DNA from: Harmonia axyridis
Taxonomy: Eukaryota > Arthropoda > Insecta > Coleoptera > Coccinellidae
NCBI RefSeq assembly: GCF_914767665.1
Contig: NC_059503.1
Span: 3,844,001-3,908,000 of the forward strand
Length of the DNA stretch: 64,000 bases
Direction of reading: 5' to 3'
Below, piece by piece: positions 11,351 to 23,200 of this stretch. Both the position numbers and the translations under genes were made by a program. The notes under the pieces are model-generated. The model worked only from the letters and a program-made list of their open reading frames with translations, ran no database searches and was not told the origin of the DNA. How positions within the stretch are numbered: position 1 is the stretch's first letter; every line of letters begins with the position of its first letter.

Positions 11351-12300
11351 TATAGGGTGTTATTTTTCGAGGTATATAACTTTAAGTTGGCATTACTGTT
11401 CAAAACGGCGACCGATTTAACAGCTGTCGAGTGATTTATTCTCAGTTTGGTTTGGCAATTCATCATGAATAGACTCCTGTCTGAACAACGCTTGCAAATA
11501 GTGCAATTTTTTTTCGAAAATAATGGTTCTGTGCGGAATACGTATCGCGCACTACGTCCATTTTATTTTGTTTATCGATGATGCGCACTTCTGGTTGAAT
11601 GGCTACGTCAACAAACAAAACTGCCGCATTTGGAGTGAAGCTAATCCTCAAGTGTATGTCGAAACACCGTTACATCCAGAAAAACTGACTGTTTGGTGCG
11701 CTTTATGGGCTGGTGGAATCATTGGTCCGTACTTCTTCAAAAATGATGATGGCCAGAACTTTACAGTCAATGCCATATAGAGAGTATAAAGCCATGATTA
11801 CTAACTTTTTCATTCCTGAATTGAAGAACCATGATGTCCAGGAGCTGTGGTTCCAACAAGACGGCGCAACATGTCACACAGCTCGTGCCACAATCGATTT
11901 ATTGAAAGACACGTTTGGTGACCGCCTAATTTCACGTTTTGGACCTGTGAATTGGCCTCCAAGATCTTGTGATTTAACACCGCTAGACTACTTTCTGTGA
12001 GGCTATGTAAAGTCATTGGTCTATGCGGATAAGCCGCAAACCCTTGACCATTTGGAAGACAACATTCGCCGTGTGATTGCCGATATACGGCCACAAATGT
12101 TGGAAAAAGTCATCGAAAATTGGACGTCCAGATTGGACTACATCCGAGCCAGCCGTGGCGGTCATATGCCAGAAATCATATTTAAAATGTAATGCCACAA
12201 GATTATATTGCGGATAAATAAAATTCATGTCAATCGAATAATCTATCGTTGTTTTATTGCAATTTAAAGTTCTATAGCTCTAAAAAAAAAACACCCTTTA
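11351..12300 (+). mobile_element. Mariner-type (D,D41D) deletion derivative, copy 6
   Basis: Both TIRs are present (TATAGGGTGTTATTTTTCGA and AAAAAACACCCTTTA). The catalytic domain is split: 11,523-11,780 carries FIDDAHFW, a frame change near 11,770 follows, and 11,713-12,000 carries QQDGATCHTA through LTPLDYFL. There a TGG codon has become a stop (TGA at 11,998). The family deletion junction is present. Inactive. Confidence 0.9.
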
Positions 12301-12337
12301 CCTCATCTTTCACGAGGCCTCAAAGAAAAAGGTATAA

Positions 12338-12450
12338 AGGTGTTAAATCACAAGATCTCGGTGGTTATTCGTAATCATCTCTCCGAGAAATAACGCGGTC
12401 AGGCAACGTTTCTTGCAAAATTGAGATTTTTCGTTGCTTGTGTAGCACGA
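12338..12450 (-). mobile_element. Diverged relic of a related D,D41D transposase
   Basis: GGTGTTAAATCACAAGATCT, followed by GGTGG, GCGGTCAGGCAACGTTTCTT and, farther on, GTGTAGCACGA, follows the same order as the minus strand of the intact copies (6,180-6,280) but at far lower identity. It encodes a decayed equivalent of the DRLISRF...PPRSCDLTPL region. It is an older relative, not another copy of the young family, and lies just after copy 6. Confidence 0.6.
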
Positions 12451-12560
12451 AATCAGCTCTAGATCATTACGGAAAACTATAGCCTCCTGTACCAAACAAC
12501 AAACCAAAATAATCAGTCATGCATCAAGATCTCTACTAACATCCAATTCTCTCTTTCAGG

Positions 12561-13922
12561 ATGTCGAAGATGCGTCGATCTTCCATGCTCCAAACACAAA
12601 CCTCAGAACCTCTGATCGTGGTGGAGGAAAACGAGGACACAGAAGAGCCCGACAAAGAAACCTACAGCTCCGACGATGAATCACCCACCCTCAACCCACT
12701 CTTGCTGACGCCCTTCGCCAGAGAAATCCGGAAACACTCCCTTCCAACTCCACAATGCAGCGGAATCACAGCCAGCCAAGTGCGCCGCCTCTCCGAAAGA
12801 AGCGAGACAGCAGGCCCTGGACCCAGACAAGCCGAATTCCTCGCAACCCTCTCCACAGCTCCTCAGCCAACCCCCGGAGGCAGGAGACACTCCGTGGTCA
12901 CCATATCCAGGGTCCCTCCAGCCTTCTTCGGCAGAAGCAGGAGGGAATCCGTAGCCGTCTTCCCTTCCAGACTTTTACCCAACAGGCGAGAGTCCATAGC
13001 GTGTCCACCCTCTGAACCCATGGGCAGCGTACATAACCTCCAACTGGACATTATGGACGACATTGTGCAAGCTAGGAAGGTGAGGATGAAACTGTGGAGT
13101 ACCAGCAGTGAGAAGGTCTGCGAGGTCCAATCAGTGGGAGACACAGACCCGGAGAACGTCCAAAGGTTTCACGGTTCCTCCAGAAGGTACTCCGACTTTG
13201 TTGGCACTACCTTAGCCCCCATACCAAGTTCCGGTAAACGTAGAGCCTCAGAACTACCCGTGCCGCCTTGCGGCTCTACTCCCAAAGCAAGTAAGCTCAA
13301 AGCCTCTGGAATAGTTTGTTCTAATACTGATCTTATGTCTATTTTATCTTCTCTTTCAACCTCCGCGACGGAAATCAATCAACAGTGTGAGGGTAGAGGT
13401 GGTAAGGAAGGTGCGTCGAAGACAAGACTATTGAGGAACACAAGGTCTAACAGTTTCGATATAGCAATAATTTATAAGAGTAAAAGCGACGCTGACGAGT
13501 CTGCACCTTCGAATTGGTTCGTCAAGCGGCACCAGCCTAAAGATCAGGAACAAAAAGAGGGTTTGTCTAGTAAAAAACCTTTAGAAATTCCCAAAGTAGA
13601 CTCCAAACCCCCGAAATTAGACCCCAAACACTCCAAAGTGGTGTCCAAAGAGCCTGGAAAGGTGGTTTGGGACGGAAAGAGCGGGTCTCTAGTCGACGTA
13701 CACGCTCTTGGAAGCGCCATCGAGGTTTTCTTGCGTAAAGCCACCCCAGAAGCAAGCTCATCATCCACATCACTCTCAAACTCCCCAAATAAAAAAGTGA
13801 AGCAAAAGAGTTCTTCAGGAAGGTCTATTGCCGCGTGGTTTACCAGCAGGAGCGATGAAGAGTCTGCAGAGAGTTGTGAATCTTCGCTATGTTCCACTCT
13901 GAAGGATCTTTTTGTGAAATAA
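12561..13922 (+). CDS. Unrecognised serine-rich protein with six RRxS motifs (last exon, possibly 5'-incomplete)
   Basis: The open frame encodes 453 residues. The first ATG directly follows a good 3' splice site (TTCTCTCTTTCAG, ending 12,559), so this is a terminal exon. Upstream exons may hold only 5' UTR or additional codons. I do not recognise the family. The protein looks largely disordered: acidic N-terminal stretch, Ser/Pro-rich middle, Lys-rich linker and a short C-terminus ending STLKDLFVK. Six basophilic-kinase sites occur (RRSS, RRHS, RRES, RRES, RRYS, RRAS), typical PKA-type consensus, plus RKHS. No membrane segment or signal peptide is seen. Codon use and GC content are much higher than in the flanks, supporting real coding. 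AATAAA at 14,414-14,419 could be its poly-A signal. Function unknown; a regulatory phosphoprotein is only an inference. Confidence 0.75.
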   Translation: MSKMRRSSMLQTQTSEPLIVVEENEDTEEPDKETYSSDDESPTLNPLLLTPFAREIRKHSLPTPQCSGITASQVRRLSERSETAGPGPRQAEFLATLSTAPQPTPGGRRHSVVTISRVPPAFFGRSRRESVAVFPSRLLPNRRESIACPPSEPMGSVHNLQLDIMDDIVQARKVRMKLWSTSSEKVCEVQSVGDTDPENVQRFHGSSRRYSDFVGTTLAPIPSSGKRRASELPVPPCGSTPKASKLKASGIVCSNTDLMSILSSLSTSATEINQQCEGRGGKEGASKTRLLRNTRSNSFDIAIIYKSKSDADESAPSNWFVKRHQPKDQEQKEGLSSKKPLEIPKVDSKPPKLDPKHSKVVSKEPGKVVWDGKSGSLVDVHALGSAIEVFLRKATPEASSSSTSLSNSPNKKVKQKSSSGRSIAAWFTSRSDEESAESCESSLCSTLKDLFVK

Positions 13923-16900
13923 GATTATTTTTCATATTATTGTGCCTACTATCTGGCATTGTGTTAGATATAAATGTTACAATATTAATGTGTCTTAAAT
14001 GCAGTCTTTGAAGAGAGATTAAGTATTCTGTTGGAGCACAAATTTGAGAGATTTAAAGTAGTGATATCTTTGTTACTTCAATTTTAAAGTTTACTATCGG
14101 TCTGTCTACAACTCTTTCTAGTAATTCTATTGGGACGGTGAATTTTAGGTCCAATTAGAGATCGTGTAGAGTGTAGTTTCAAAATATGTGTATTTTGGAG
14201 TTTAATCAAATTAAGATCAAAATGCAGTAACTGCCAACATAAAAGCACGTAAAAAAATACTATTGTTCACTAAATTTAGGGATTCGAGCACAACCTATTT
14301 CGTTTGAAAAAACAAAAAGGAATTCTACAAAATGTTCAAATTCTCTATGCTGAAAACACGTTACATTAATGTAGTTTTTACACGATTTCCAGAGAATCAA
14401 ATATTCTATTTGAAATAAACACTAAAAAAATCCCATAAAAACCTGTCATTGGACCTAAGGAAAAGCTTTACTGAGACTTTACATTCTGTTATTTTTCTCC
14501 CTTCATTCGAATATATTAAAATTTATGGTAACATTTTGTCATGACTTTTTTGGATTCATATTATTATTAATTCTTTTCCGAAAATAAATTAGATGAATTG
14601 TTGAGAGGAATCAACACGACTATCTATGAAGTTGTTAAAGTTGTTTTTTCTTGAAACTTCAATACCCCATAGCTTAAAAGTTGAGAGATTCAACCCTCCG
14701 GCCAAAAAAGTGGGCCGCCACTGCCTCGGAGCCAATATGCAGCGTCGCCAGACTGAATAATCAAATTGCCGAATCAATTTTGGCCCTTTTTTCTCGTTCC
14801 AACTCTTGTCGAACATCGAATCTGTCCACATCGATTTTCCATCATCACATCGTTATCTCGGGATCTCTTTTAGTTTTCCCAACGCTGTACTCGGACTGGA
14901 AAATCATTTTCGCATTTCTTCTTAGCGGAAAGATCCAATTTGCGAGGAAAATCGGGGAAATCGGATGATAGACGGGAGAGAGTTTAGAATTCGGTTTAAC
15001 CAGTAGGCAACTTGGGAAACAGGATGATAGATTTATCCGAAAAACAGATGTTTGAAAACTGCGGAAAAAATCACGATTTTTCAAAATTGACGAAATTTCC
15101 AACACGTGGCAACATTGAGGTTTTTGTCGCCCATCCGGACACTGATCTTGCCAAACGCTTCTCAGCTTAAAAATCTTTATTGCTGAATCGCCTGAATCAA
15201 TGTGTTTATAGACGCCCTAGATTTAGTTACACACAAAAATCTAAAGAGTAATTTCTGATTTTTGAATTATCTATCGATTTTTCAATCTGAGTTATACAGA
15301 GAAATTTAATTATTCCAAATCTTATCTTTGAACCATAGACATAGAAAAACATGTTTTTCTATATCTATGACATAGAAAAACATGTTTTTCTATATCTATG
15401 GTTTGTCCAATGATAAGCAAAAAATGACAGAAATGATACCATAGATTACGAACGATTTTTGAAAAAAATTTATTATTATTATTCAATTAATTATAATAAA
15501 TGACTATAATGTTCAAGTAAATGTATCCATCATTAGAACAAGGGTTAGTCGCTGGTCGATGCTCTTATTAACTGAAAAATATTTGTATATAAACATGTGA
15601 ATATAAGGAATAAATGTTGATTCAAATGCACAAAACAAACGTTGGTAGGAATATACTTATTAGGGGTACAAATAGAATATTGCCTTTTCCTTGAAAAATT
15701 AGTAATTATATACTTCATTATTTTTGTAAATCTAGAAGAACTTACTATTTATATTCATGTACATACCTACATCTCTTCCGTTCCACAATTCTCGAATTTG
15801 TTGATTTAAAATCAAAATTCCAAAAATCGGTTGTTTGGTGATTGTCAAAATTCAACAACCAAAAAAAAAAAAATCAATTTTATTAAGTAGGAATCACAAA
15901 CTAGCGGCCTATGTCTCTTTACCAACAAATTTTACTGCATGAAATAATTTACTTCATTATTCTAGGGAATTACGATTTTGTGAATACCAGACAGACAGAC
16001 ATATCCTCATTATATCAAACAACTAAGTGTGGAAAATTCATACTTTTTTCGAAACAATATATCGCTTTGTGCATCTTGAATCCTAAATATATAGATGTAC
16101 TGATATTTATAGACGAAAAAATCATATCTGTGTTGTGAAATGACAATCTCAATTTTAGATTGTTTCCTTTCGTACCTACCTATTGTAAAGCGAAAATCTA
16201 CATGAACTCTAGATCTACATAGTTTTATAAGAATTTCCTTTCAATTTTTTTCTCTTCGAAAAAAATACTTCTCATCGTTCCTCACGTAATTCCAATCCTT
16301 GAACTGAAATGTTTAAATTTTTATCTAGATGTTTTGTAGATTTTTGTGAAATAGACCATCTAAATGTGATCTCATTGTTTGAAATGAAAGATTCATTGTT
16401 ATCACTGTCTAGAAACTAAAAACATATATTTCATCTATATAAATAAATTATGCGAGATGTTTCAATTTGTTTTTTATTGTACCTCCTTCAAAACCTATAC
16501 ACATTTATATTAAATAGAAGTCAAGGTCAGACTTACTAACTCTGGAAATAAAAACAGTTATGTAAGTATTTGGATAAAATTAAGATGTTTTTAGACATCT
16601 TAGATAAAATATACGATTTGTAATATAATATTTCAAACAAATCGGGCACATATTTAATCACTCAAATAGAAAAATTACATGAATATCAACATTAGTTACG
16701 CACATGTACTCAATAAATTCAAGGTTATAATCATTCTAATGAAAAAATAATTAATTAATCCAAAAAATGTTATCTGCATCCACCATTATATTCACTAATT
16801 CAATGGGAATCCATCAATAAGAATGAAACAATGGAGTGATGAGAAGAATTCAAATATGTATAAGAGAATCGTGAAATCTTTGAGTATAAATATTGTTGAT

Positions 16901-17271
16901 TTGAGATTGAAACCAATGAAACCATTATACTCATCAACACAAATTATACAACATTCAATAAAGCGCATCCACCGTTTACAATTCTGTTGTCTACTATTGA
17001 ATTTCAACTTTTCTTGAGGAAATATTCATGAGGTTTGAATTAAAGCAATACTCACTTTCTGAGACTCATGTAAATGAAATAAAAAAGTATTCAAAACAAA
17101 AAAAAGTCCTCTCTATTTTGAAGATGAGAGCGTTCCCTCTTCACTCTGTGCTTCGAATCTATGGTTTCGAACAGCTTCTCGGCAATCAATCAAAGTGGTT
17201 GAGTTTTCTGATAATTTAACTAGTTATATTATAGGTATTCTAGTTTTCGATATAGTAATAAAATTTCCTCA
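13923..17271. other. 3' UTR and non-coding interval before CCAR1
   Basis: The first roughly 500 bp are probably the 3' UTR of the preceding gene (AATAAA at 14,414). The rest has no recognisable gene; short open frames (14,681-14,968; 15,911-16,138; 16,795-17,007; 17,028-17,219) lack family signatures. The palindromic duplication at 15,333-15,403 is listed separately. A splice acceptor near 17,232 (TATTATAG) may start the 5' UTR part of CCAR1's first coding exon. Confidence 0.45.
15333..15403. repeat. Two tandem 31-bp palindromic units
   Basis: Exact tandem units at 15,339-15,369 and 15,370-15,400 each contain the 20-bp perfect palindrome TAGAAAAACATGTTTTTCTA. Flanking CCATAG and CTATGG extend the symmetry, so the whole 71-bp block is a near-perfect palindrome. 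Confidence 0.85.
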
Positions 17272-20200
17272 ATGAGCAATAATTTAGGACAATTTGCGGG
17301 TGGTAAAAACCCAGCATGGGGCAGGAACAACAATCCTCAAAATATGGTGTCTCAAAATAACCAAGGACTTAATGTACCTCAAATGATGAATCAAATGGGA
17401 AATATGAATAATACTGCTGTATTACAATTCCAGCAGCAACATCCCCAAGTATTTCAGAATGCTTTAGGTATCCAACAGCAAAATTTAGGAATTGGTTTGC
17501 AGCAAATGGCCAATAATGCTCTTGGCGCTTCACAGTTGGCATCAAACCAAATCTTTCAACAAGTTTCGTACCCTAACCCGAGGGCGTTGAATACTGCTGC
17601 ATTTCAAACATCACAAAATTTACCCCCTTTATCTCAACTGAGCAGCAACAATACAAATACGAAGCAGAGGGTTTTTACTGGTACTGTGACTAAGGTTCAT
17701 GATAACTTTGGATTTGTCGATGAAGAAGTCTTTTTTCAAACGAATGCTTGCTCGAAGGGTTTAAATCCTTCTGTTGGAGATCGAGTTTTAGTTGAAGCTT
17801 CTTACAATCCTTCCATGCCATTCAAATGGAATGCAACTCGAATTCAAGTTTTACCAACCTCAAGTGGAAATAATCAACAACAATCAAATCGTCATTCTAG
17901 TAGTAACTCGTCATCTAAAAACTACAATTCTTCAGGATATAATGCAGTACCTCCCCCTGAACCAAATAGTAAGAAAATGAATAGTATAAAAATAGTACAT
18001 CAGTAATAACTCATGTTATTTTAGGTAATTTCAGCAGTAGTAGGAGTAATAGTAATAGACCTAAAGCTTCAGCTGGTGGTCGAGGAAGAGAAAGATCTCG
18101 TGAGAGAGATCGTGAAGATGAGGAGGTTGAAAGAAAAAGAAGACGAGAAGAAAGACAACAAAGAGCGAGAGAGAAGGAAGACAAAAAATCTCCTATTAGA
18201 AGAAGGTCCCGTTCTCCAAAAGTGAGAAGGAGACCAAGAATAGTTCCAAGATATATGGTACAAATTCCAAAGATTGCATTGAACTTGTAAGTTTCTTAAC
18301 TGAATGATAAAAATTGAATTTAATATTTTCTATTATTTCCTTGTAGATTCAATGCAGATGTTTTGGAGGTTCGTAGGAGGTATGCTAACATGTATATTCC
18401 GTCTGATTTCTTCCACAGTAACTTTGAATGGACTAAAGCCTTTCCTTCAAATAAGCCATTTTCACTTAGTAAGCCTTGCTCATATCACATCATGAGTAAA
18501 GAAACCGAACCAGTGGTAGAGAATGATGCTGTATTAGAACCGTCAGACTCAGATTACCTGTTTTCAGCCAAGGTTTGTATAACGAATTTCTCTTAAGCAT
18601 TATTTGCAACACATGAAAAATTTTTTCAGGTTATGTTGATCAATGTGCCCGGAATTGAGGAACTCTATCATAAATCGTGTGCAATGGCAGAGGACGAAGA
18701 AAAAAAAGATAGGGATGCAGATGAAAAAGACTATATTCACCCCTCACGTCTCATCAACTTTCTTGTCGGTCTAAGAGGTAAAAACGAAACAATGGCCATC
18801 GGTGGTCCTTGGAGTCCATCTCTAGATGGTCTCAATCCTGAGAAGGATCCATCGGTCCTTATTCGTACTGCTATTAGAACATGCAAGGCTCTCACCGGAA
18901 TTGATTTGTCAAATTGTACACAATGGTAAGTACTTTTGTGACATTCAGGCTTATTTAAGTGAAATTCTAAGGGGAAACCTGAAAAGATTGAGCTAATTTT
19001 AATGATTCCATCGTAATATATAGAAAAAAAATCTCAAAAGAACTAATTTAGACGAAATTATTAGAATATAAAAGTAAAGTTAAAAATTTCAAATCCATTT
19101 CAATAATAAAAATCCATTTATTCTAAAAATATCTGTATAAATTTGAATAAATAGAACTAGAACAGAATCAACCAATAAAGTTCCATCAATGAATATGAGG
19201 GTCAAGCTGAATATAAATAGAAATTTTAAAAAATTCTTAATTAATCTGGTGAGTTTCGGATAAAATAATCATATGTCAGAAAAGTACTGAGAATTGGTCA
19301 ATTTTTCCAAATGTTTTTATATAATCAAAATTATACACTGACCAAAAAATAAATTATGAGAATATTTTTCTATCAACTACAAACAAGTGCTTCAAAATAG
19401 TATAAAACGGATACAAAAAGAATATTGCTGCTATAGCCTGTTGTCCAAAACCCAGGTTTGTCAATTCCTCGTCGATTTGGGAATAAGGCATTCCACAAAT
19501 AACATTACACTGTATTTTGCATATAGACTTAGGTCTTAACATTCATTTTCAATGAAACAATTTCAAAAAGGATATGGTGCTGCAACCATAGCTGTGGCGG
19601 TCATTTGGCTGATATAATTTCCATCCTGAATGGAATGAATAAAATTAGCATCCATTGATTGCTCCTAAAATACTCATTTTTTGTTAAAATCAGAATGAAA
19701 TCTCTCAGCGGAAAATCTTTATTTTCTCAGCTTAAGAGGAGTAAAACTTGAGTTTAACGCTTTCAAACAATTAGAAACGCTTTCTAAAGTTTCTGAATAA
19801 ATTCAGCTTCACCCTCGCATAAAAAACTCGATAATCTCAAAACATTTTAGGTCCCAACTGATCATGTCTCGAAATAGGGTTCTCCCTGTTACAAAGGGAG
19901 ACAGAGACACGTTTATCAAAATAAACATACCGTGAGCCCCTTTAGAATTAGTTGTGTATAGGAAAATCCGAGTATTGGGACAGGGAATTTCAGTTGCAGA
20001 CCGACAGAACTAGACTTAAGTGTTTGTCCCCTTTTCTGTTCTTCCGAATCAGGTCCACATATTCATGCTCACCCCCTTCTGTGTTCTTCTTCATTTAGGT
20101 ACCGGTTCGTGGAGCTGTATTACCATCGCAGCGAGTCTGTTCACAAGGGGAAAACCATTCCTGCTAGAGTCGAGACGGTGGTCATCTATCTGCCTGATGT

Positions 20201-23200
20201 GTGGAGCTGTGTACCAACTCGCCTTGAGTGGGACAACCTTGTGCAGTCCTACCAAAAGGTGCTAGAACGCGAGCTGAAGTCCGACCAGGAGCCAATGGAA
20301 GAGGCTCAACTCGATGAAAAGGCATTTTTATTATTTTTATCTGTGTATACGTACTACTATAACTAGGTTAGGAATTATTAGGTGTGCAGTGTTGCAGGTG
20401 ATTTGGAGGCCTCATGCCTCCCCGCACTACATTCTTCCAGAATGAAGGATTTTTAGGAGATAAAATGTGTGACTACAAAACATTTTTTAAGTACAAAGAA
20501 ATTCTGTATGGATGGTGTATGGAAGTGTATTGCGTGTGAATTTTTTAAATTTTTTTTTTATTCGTTGCCGGTTACTTATTTTGGATTTCTACGATCTACA
20601 GGAAGAAGAACAAAGTTTGGACAAGGTGGATCCCACTCATTACTCACTCTTGGATGTGAAGACAATGACTGTCAACGATTTGAAGAAGGAACTCAATGCT
20701 CGTGGTGCCAACATCAAAGGATTGAAATCACAACTGGCGGCAAGACTTGGAAAATTACTAAAGACAGAAACCGAAAACGACAATGATAATGAAGCAAAAG
20801 AAAGTGTTGTGGATTCCGAACCTGAGGCTGTCGTGCAAGAAGAGAAGAAACCAGAGGTGAGAAGCTCGTTTTTCAACAGAGTGGTCTTTCTGATGAAAGT
20901 TTAATTAATCCCCTGTCCTTCTGACTAGTATCTATTGCTAATAACTAGCCGCTATGCATGTTTGGTGTCTTTTCTCTCTCTCTCTCTGCTTGAATGTTTG
21001 TAGATTTTCATAGCTTCCATGTTTATTCTAAGAGTATCAACTTTGCAGGTGGAGGAAAAAAAACTGGACGAAAAAGAGAAGGCCCTCCTACAAAAACGTT
21101 ATACACTGCCAGATCAACAGCACATCATAGTCCATCCGTCCAAGACAGCTAAATCTGGCAAATTCGATTGTACAGTTATGTCTTTATCCCTTCTTCTAGA
21201 TTATAGACCCGAAGATACCAAGGAACACTTTTTCGAAGTATCTCTATTCGCCGAACTTTTCAATGAAATGCTTATGCGAGATTTTGGATTCAATATATAT
21301 AAGTGAGACATTCAAACGGTTTTTTGAATCAATATGTCTTTATATGTGTTAATTTTTATTTATAGAGCATTATGTCAACTGCCAGAAAAACCAAAAGAGA
21401 AAGAAGAACCAAAAAAACGCGAGAAAGACGACCGTAAAGGAGATGATAAGAGTGATAAGAAAAAGCACGAAGATAAGAAGAAGGACGAGGATAAGAAGAA
21501 AGATGGAGAAAAGAAGGAAGATGATGACAAGCAACAAAAAGAAGATGAGAGAGATAAAAAAAGTGATGAGAGTAGAGACGAAGATAAAAAGAAGTCCGAA
21601 TCAAAGAAGAGTGATAGGAAATCATATGACAGTGATGACGATGAAGATGGTGAAGAAGATGACGAAAAGGACAAAAAGAAAGATAAAGATAAGAAAAAGA
21701 GCCGTGTTAAATTGTACACCAAACACAAACACCTCCTACTGTCGTTTGTTTATTTTGACCAAACTCATTGTGGCTATATATTCGACAAAGATATCGAAGA
21801 TCTCTTATATAATTTAGGTCTGAGTCTGTCTAGGGCGCAAATAAGGAAACTGGTGGGTAAAGTGATCACCAGAGATAGTTTACATTATAGAAAATTGACT
21901 GATAAATCAAAAGATGAGGAATCGCCGATCAAGGAAGAATTGGAAGAAGCGGTTGTCAAAGATATGGCCGTAGGGAACAATAAACTCCTTCCATTATTCA
22001 TTGATGAGAAAGAAACTGATAGGAAAATTGAAACAAAGTCTACACAAGAAGTAAAGAGCACAGAGGGTAAGATTGAATAATTAATATTTTTGTTACGCCA
22101 AAATAATCTTTATACAGAGGATAAGGTATGTTCATAGAGCCTGACCTCTTGCTCTATAGCTGCTGATTGAGGGGAAAAAATTTGCGGAGAAATATACAGG
22201 GTGCCTCAAATTCAATGCTCACTGAAAGGATCTCGAGAAGTATAAGAAATCTTCAAGCACCCCTGATCTTTTTTACGAAATAATAAAATATCAGAAAACA
22301 GATCATGGATCTCTAAGCCTTTTAGTTCTCGAGACGCTTTCAGTGAACATCGAATTTGGAGCACCCTGTGGATCCTACGCCATAAAAAAGGGTGTTTTTT
22401 TTTAGAGCTATAGAACTTTAAATTGCAATAAAACAACGATGGATTATTCGATTGACATGAATTTTATTTATCCGCAAGATAATCTTGTGGCATTACATTT
22501 TAAATATGATTTCTGGCATATGACCGCCACGGCTGACTCCGATGTAGTCGAATCTGGACGTCCAATTTTCGATGACTTTTTCCAACATTTGTGGCCTTAT
22601 ATCGGCAATAACACGGCGAATGTTGTCTTCGAAATGGTCATGGGTTTGTGGCTTATCCGCATAGACCAATGACTTTACATAGCCCCACAGAAAGTAGTCT
22701 AGCGGTGTTAAATCACAAGATCTTGGAGGCCAATTCACAGGTCCAAAACGTGAAATTAGGCGGTCACCAAACGTGTCTTTCAATAAATCGATTGTGGCAC
22801 GAGATGTGTGACATGTTGCGCCGTCTTGTTGGAACCACAGCTCCTGGACATCATGGTTGTTCAATTCAGGAATGAAAAAGTTAGTAATCATGGCTCTATA
22901 CCGATCACCATTGACTGTAACGTTCTGGCCATTATCGTTTTTGAAGAAGTACGGACCAATGATTCCACCAGCCCATAAAGCGCACCAAACAGTCAGTTTT
23001 TCTGGATGTAACGGTGTTTCAACATACACTTGAGGATTAGCTTCACTCCAAATGCGGCAGTTTTGTCTGTTGACGTAGCCATTCAACCAGAAGTGCGCTT
23101 CATCGCTAAACAAAATAAAATGGACGTAGTGCGCGATACGTATTCCGCACAGAACCATTATTTTCGAAATAAAATTGCACTATTTGCAAGCGTTGTTCAG

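Noticed and set aside
21375..21817. Ser/Phe/Leu-rich minus-strand and Arg/Lys-rich plus-strand frames over CCAR1 exon 8
   Set aside because: They are other-frame readings of the Lys/Glu/Asp-rich CCAR1 linker.
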